64,000 nt of DNA, from positions 398,954-462,953 of the forward strand of contig NZ_QCYM01000002.1 in the NCBI RefSeq assembly GCF_003075075.1, in the 5' to 3' direction. Shown in pieces: positions 61,221 through 64,000 of this stretch. The notes under the pieces were generated by a model. It ran no database searches, had not been told where the DNA came from, and saw only the letters and a list, made by a program, of their open reading frames with translations. A program made the translations under genes and the position numbers. Numbering within the stretch: the first letter of the stretch is position 1; every line of letters starts with the position of its first letter. Source of the DNA: Labrenzia sp. 011 (GTDB lineage Bacteria; Pseudomonadota; Alphaproteobacteria; Rhizobiales; Stappiaceae).

Positions 61221-62720
61221 CTATTTCACAATCTCGATTTCGCCCGGCCGCCAGGACTTGTCGATCCAGGCTTCGAGCGGGCCATACATGCGCAGTATGG
61301 TGAACCAGCTCTTGCCCGGAATGGTCTGTAGCCAGTTGCCCTCCTTGCCTGCAGGTGCTTCCGGGGCGAAATAAACGTCATAGGAGCCGTCGGCATTCCT
61401 GGCCATACCGTCGCTCTGGCTGCCGATCGTGGGGAATGGCTGGCCTGTCTGAAGCTGCGAACGGGTCTGGGTATCGTAGATCGTCACCGCCCAGAAATCG
61501 TTCACCGGCACATCCTTGGGCAGATGAAGCCTGTAGGTCTTCGACCCGTCGAAGGGTTGCTTTTCGGCATCAAGCACCGCCAGAGCATAGTCGGAACCTT
61601 GTCCGGGATGGGTCGCGGCCATGGCGGGTGTCACGCCGCCTGCGTTGAAGTAGTACAGCGTCCGCGCATCGAGACCCATCGTTCCGTCTGCTTCAAAACT
61701 GGTGTTCTTGTTGGCAAAGGCCGTGGACCAGACACTGTTCGGATCGTCAGGATAGATCCGCACCCCCTCGATGCGGGGATGGTAGGTGATGACGCGTGCC
61801 GTCGCGGCGCCGAGGGTTGCCGCCTCGCTCAGCAGTTTCTTCATGCGGTCATCCGGAGAGAAGGGCTTGCCCTTGACGATGCCGAGTGCGGCAATCTCGC
61901 CGCGCACTTCGGGGCCGATGGCATCGATCGGCTCTTCCTGGATGATCTCGTTGAGGTTTTCGAAAAAGGAGAAATCGCTTGAGAAGACCGTGTTGAACGG
62001 CTTGTTGGACATGTTGACGAATTCGGTCGCCGCGGGATTGTCCGCATCCTTCAGCGGATAGACCTTCAGCCTGGAGGTGATGTTCTCGACCGCGGGTTTC
62101 AGGCCATTCTTGATCGAGCCACGCAGAAACATGAAGTTCCGGTTGGTCGGCGGCTTCAGCAGAAAATAGCCCTCGGGAATGGCGCCGTCGTAACCGGGTG
62201 GCACGACCAGATATTTTCCGCCCTTGCCCTTGTCGGGCCCGGTGACGCCCATGTTGCCGGCGAAGCGCTGCCAGGCGTCGTTGAGAAATCCGAGCATGCC
62301 CGGCGGCACCTCGATCACGGTCGGTCCGTCCTTGGCGAGATCGGTGTAGGTATAGGCATAAAGTGTCGAGGTGTTCGCCGTCACCACCAGGGTCTGGGAA
62401 TCCATCAACTGTTCGAAGATGGCAATCCTGTTCGCGCCCTTGGCGCCCGCATTGGCCAGCCCCATGCGCACGCTGTACATCGAGACGGCACCGACATTGT
62501 CCAGGAACACCTGCATGCCGCGCATGCGATCAAGGTTGTCATAAACCGCCGCAACGGTTGCGTCCCTTGGCACGCCGTCGAAGAATTCGAGGGTCCCGAC
62601 CGGTGTTTCGACCTTGTCCGGAATGGAGATTGCGCCGAGTTCCGCAGAGGTAACGTCCGCGACCGCAGGTGACATGGCAAGGGAAAATGCAAAAAAGCTT
62701 ATGGCAGTCAGGCGCGACAT
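61221..62720 (-). CDS. DUF1254/DUF1214 secreted protein, 499 aa
   Basis: Signal peptide MSRLTAISFFAFSLAMSPAVA. DUF1254 part with RMRGMQVFLDNVGAVSMYSVRMG and TANTSTLYAYTYTDLAKDGPTVIEVPPGMLG. DUF1214 part with LYYFNAGGVTPAM, FWAVTIYDTQTRSQLQTGQPFP and GNWLQTIPGKSWFTILRMYGPLEAWIDKSWRPGEIEIVK. More distant from the 537-residue pair. The start of a matching gene survives as a pseudogene at 18680-18910. ATG 62720 has GGGAG upstream, and the HTH gene stop is only three bases before it. Confidence 0.87.
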   Translation of the reverse strand: MSRLTAISFFAFSLAMSPAVADVTSAELGAISIPDKVETPVGTLEFFDGVPRDATVAAVYDNLDRMRGMQVFLDNVGAVSMYSVRMGLANAGAKGANRIAIFEQLMDSQTLVVTANTSTLYAYTYTDLAKDGPTVIEVPPGMLGFLNDAWQRFAGNMGVTGPDKGKGGKYLVVPPGYDGAIPEGYFLLKPPTNRNFMFLRGSIKNGLKPAVENITSRLKVYPLKDADNPAATEFVNMSNKPFNTVFSSDFSFFENLNEIIQEEPIDAIGPEVRGEIAALGIVKGKPFSPDDRMKKLLSEAATLGAATARVITYHPRIEGVRIYPDDPNSVWSTAFANKNTSFEADGTMGLDARTLYYFNAGGVTPAMAATHPGQGSDYALAVLDAEKQPFDGSKTYRLHLPKDVPVNDFWAVTIYDTQTRSQLQTGQPFPTIGSQSDGMARNADGSYDVYFAPEAPAGKEGNWLQTIPGKSWFTILRMYGPLEAWIDKSWRPGEIEIVK

Positions 62721-62723
62721 CCG

Positions 62724-63164
62724 TTATTTCTCCCGGAGAAAGTCTTGGTTTTCAGTAAAAGCTACACAAGTCCGTGCATCTCTTCTGCCCATTTCGCGCC
62801 AATCTTGCTTTCTTTGAAATTGTCCTGCACATGCGTTCCTGTAGGCTCGCGGCGTGCATCCGGCCCACCTTGCAAAGGCACGGGAGAAGGCGCCCGGCGT
62901 GCGGTAGCCAAGCCTGGCTGCAACGGCCTGTACCTTCAGATCCGTCTCGCGCAGCAAGAGTCTCGCCATATCGAAACGGCTTTGCTCAACCAATGTCCGG
63001 AAGTCGAGACTGGCCCCGCTCAGTCTCCGCTGCAGAGTTCGCGGACTGATCTCGAGATGCCGCGCTACCGAAACAAGCGAGATCGAACCAGCCAGGGAAA
63101 GCTCGGCAATCAAGGATCTGACCGCGGTCAGTCTCGGCGCGGCAACTTTCGCTCGACGGTTCAT
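62724..63164 (-). CDS. AraC-type HTH protein lacking a sensing domain
   Basis: A 146-residue protein that is essentially an AraC DNA-binding domain: SLVSVARHLEISPRTLQRRLSGASLDFRTLVEQSRFDMARLLLRETDLKVQAVAARLGYRTPGAFSRAFARWAGCTPRAYR in outline, with both HTH units intact. No ligand-binding N-terminus exists; the sequence in front is the regulatory segment of the divergent araC. The last 35 residues are not AraC-like and include the 18-base motif as coding sequence. Its counterpart at 18912-19352 is dead. It may be a stand-alone regulator or the surviving half of an older full gene. Confidence 0.65.
   Translation of the reverse strand: MNRRAKVAAPRLTAVRSLIAELSLAGSISLVSVARHLEISPRTLQRRLSGASLDFRTLVEQSRFDMARLLLRETDLKVQAVAARLGYRTPGAFSRAFARWAGCTPRAYRNACAGQFQRKQDWREMGRRDARTCVAFTENQDFLREK
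62784..62801. repeat. 18-base repeated motif, site 3 (DUF1254 side, copy 2)
   Basis: TCTGCCCATTTCGCGCCA, 64 bases before the start of the 499-residue DUF1254 gene and inside the tail of the HTH gene. Confidence 0.65.
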
Positions 63165-63224
63165 GGTACTTATATCCCATTGCAGTACGTCTTGCAGTTA
63201 TGTTGCCTGATTTCGGCATCGGTC

Positions 63225-63242
63225 TCTGCCCATTTCGCGCCA
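63225..63242. repeat. 18-base repeated motif, site 4 (araC side, copy 2)
   Basis: Fourth copy of TCTGCCCATTTCGCGCCA, 32 bases before the TTG of the truncated araC, exactly as at copy 1. Confidence 0.65.
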
Positions 63243-63274
63243 GATCACTGGCGGGGGGACCGAGGAGATTACGT

Positions 63275-63385
63275 TTGGAAAACAGGCTTTCCCTGGTCCG
63301 GGCGACACATCTGAACAGCCGCATATCGGTGATGCGCGATATCGGAACACCGGTCGACCGCGACCTGAACCTCATGGAACCGGGC
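63275..63385 (+). pseudogene. Truncated araC (copy 2)
   Basis: The first 25 codons (RATHLNSRISVMRDIGTPVDRDL) match the AraC protein at 19462. Then 33 codons are missing in frame, joining at a GACCGCGAC-type microhomology. The match ends after LMEPG at about 63385, where an IS110-type element begins. The DNA-binding part is absent, so it is dead. Confidence 0.8.
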
Positions 63386-64000
63386 AGGCTTGATGATGTA
63401 GACGCCCGCCGCTGGCTCAGATGTGCCAAGGTAGGTTTTGTTTCAATCCTATTTGGAGGCGTCGATGTCAGAAGTTCATACAATTGGTTTGGATTTGGCG
63501 AAATCGGTATTCCAAGCTCATGGGGCAGACCCGTCCGGAGGAGTTGTTTTCCGCAGGCGCTTGCGGCGTAGCCAGGTTCTGAGTTTCTTTGCGGCCCAAC
63601 CAAAATGCTTGGTTGCAATGGAAGCCTGTGGCAGTGCCCACTATTGGGGACGCGAGCTTACCCGTTTGGGACACGAGGTTCGGTTGATACCGCCCATTTA
63701 CGTGAAACCATTCGTGAAGCGTCAGAAGAACGATGTTGCGGATGCGGAAGCGATTTGTGAAGCCGCGACCCGCCCGACGATGCGATTTGTTGCTGTTAAG
63801 AGTGAAGAGCGTCAGGGCATTGCCGTCATATTGCGGACGCGCGAGCTATTGATCCGGCAACGTACACAGATCATCAATGCGCTGCGGGGTCATCTGGCAG
63901 AATTTGGGGTCATCGTCCCTAAAGGCGTAAGCAACACTGGTAAGTTGATGGATCACATCTGCGACCCGGCAACGGCTCTTCCCGAAACGGCCCGTGATGC
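63386..64000 (+). mobile_element. IS110-family insertion sequence, left part
   Basis: The element starts where araC homology stops and continues past the window end. The left non-coding end is about 79 bases, which is short. The transposase gene is described separately. No target duplication or inverted repeat is visible, as expected for IS110. Confidence 0.75.
63465..64000 (+). CDS. IS110-family transposase (IS1111-like), partial at window edge
   Basis: The first 178 codons are present. The N-terminal DEDD/RuvC-like domain shows TIGLDLAKSVFQAHG (first Asp), CLVAMEACGSAHYWGREL (Glu) and VKRQKNDVADAEAICEA (Asp pair), the DEDD set of IS110 enzymes. The reading VRLIPPIYVKPFVK agrees with IS1111-type members. 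ATG 63465 has GGAGG at 5-base spacing. These recombinases use a bridge RNA from a non-coding end; with such a short left end, it would lie beyond the window. Confidence 0.9.
   Translation, partial: MSEVHTIGLDLAKSVFQAHGADPSGGVVFRRRLRRSQVLSFFAAQPKCLVAMEACGSAHYWGRELTRLGHEVRLIPPIYVKPFVKRQKNDVADAEAICEAATRPTMRFVAVKSEERQGIAVILRTRELLIRQRTQIINALRGHLAEFGVIVPKGVSNTGKLMDHICDPATALPETARD

Noticed and set aside
1..64000. CRISPR arrays, prophage genes, rRNA operons or a replication origin.
   Set aside because: No regularly spaced repeats, phage structural genes, rRNA sequence or DnaA-box cluster was seen on either strand.

Overview
The window is GC-rich, gene-dense DNA from an alphaproteobacterium. Pointers to that class are a tRNA-His with no encoded G-1 and with A73, a PdhS-type cell-cycle kinase with a CtrA-like site upstream, two phasins, an Irr-type iron box, a membrane-bound ferritin (MbfA) and a Rhizobiales/Roseobacter-style polyamine cluster. 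A Stappiaceae/Roseibium-like host is my inference, not proven.

Layout. 1-10.3 kb: stress and low-oxygen style genes (universal stress protein end, acyl-CoA synthetase/GNAT fusion, ThDP enzyme, Hsp20, a kinase/ATPase fusion beside an FNR-like box), AzlCD and TauE-type exporters. 10.5-16.8 kb: a UTRA/GntR regulator with three matching palindromes, a complete TRAP transporter and a DUF3604 metal-dependent protein, read here as one uncharacterised uptake-and-catabolism unit. 17-20.5 kb: first copy of a DUF1254/DUF1214-AraC locus. 20.7-24.3 kb: ClpP-fold/SH3 periplasmic protein, tRNA-His, two phasins. 24.8-36.5 kb: giant PdhS-like kinase, iron ABC genes, FtsH, a GGDEF-EAL protein. 36.9-48.1 kb: succinyl-CoA:3-oxoacid CoA-transferase, then a polyamine block (PotFGHI transporter, two glutamine-synthetase-like ligases, FCD GntR regulator, aminotransferase) with shared GTGATCAC operators. 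48.3-55.3 kb: MbfA, followed by a 5.8 kb island (ABC transporter with an embedded RidA, MFS exporter, IclR) bounded by a repeat of the mbfA 3' end. 55.8-63.4 kb: second, larger DUF1254/DUF1214 locus with outer-membrane barrels, ending at an IS110-family element cut by the window edge.

The strongest new structure is the pair of DUF1254-AraC loci about 43 kb apart. They share gene order, a nearly identical regulatory segment and an 18-base motif present twice at each locus, yet they have decayed in complementary ways: copy 1 lost the 499-residue DUF1254 gene and the minus-strand HTH gene, copy 2 lost the plus-strand AraC regulator to a deletion plus an IS insertion. The intact regulator at copy 1 may therefore control both. 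Other leads are the DUF3604-TRAP unit, the RidA-containing island duplicated at mbfA, and the iron-uptake genes behind an Irr-type box without a local ATPase. Everything is read by eye from the sequence; no database search was run.
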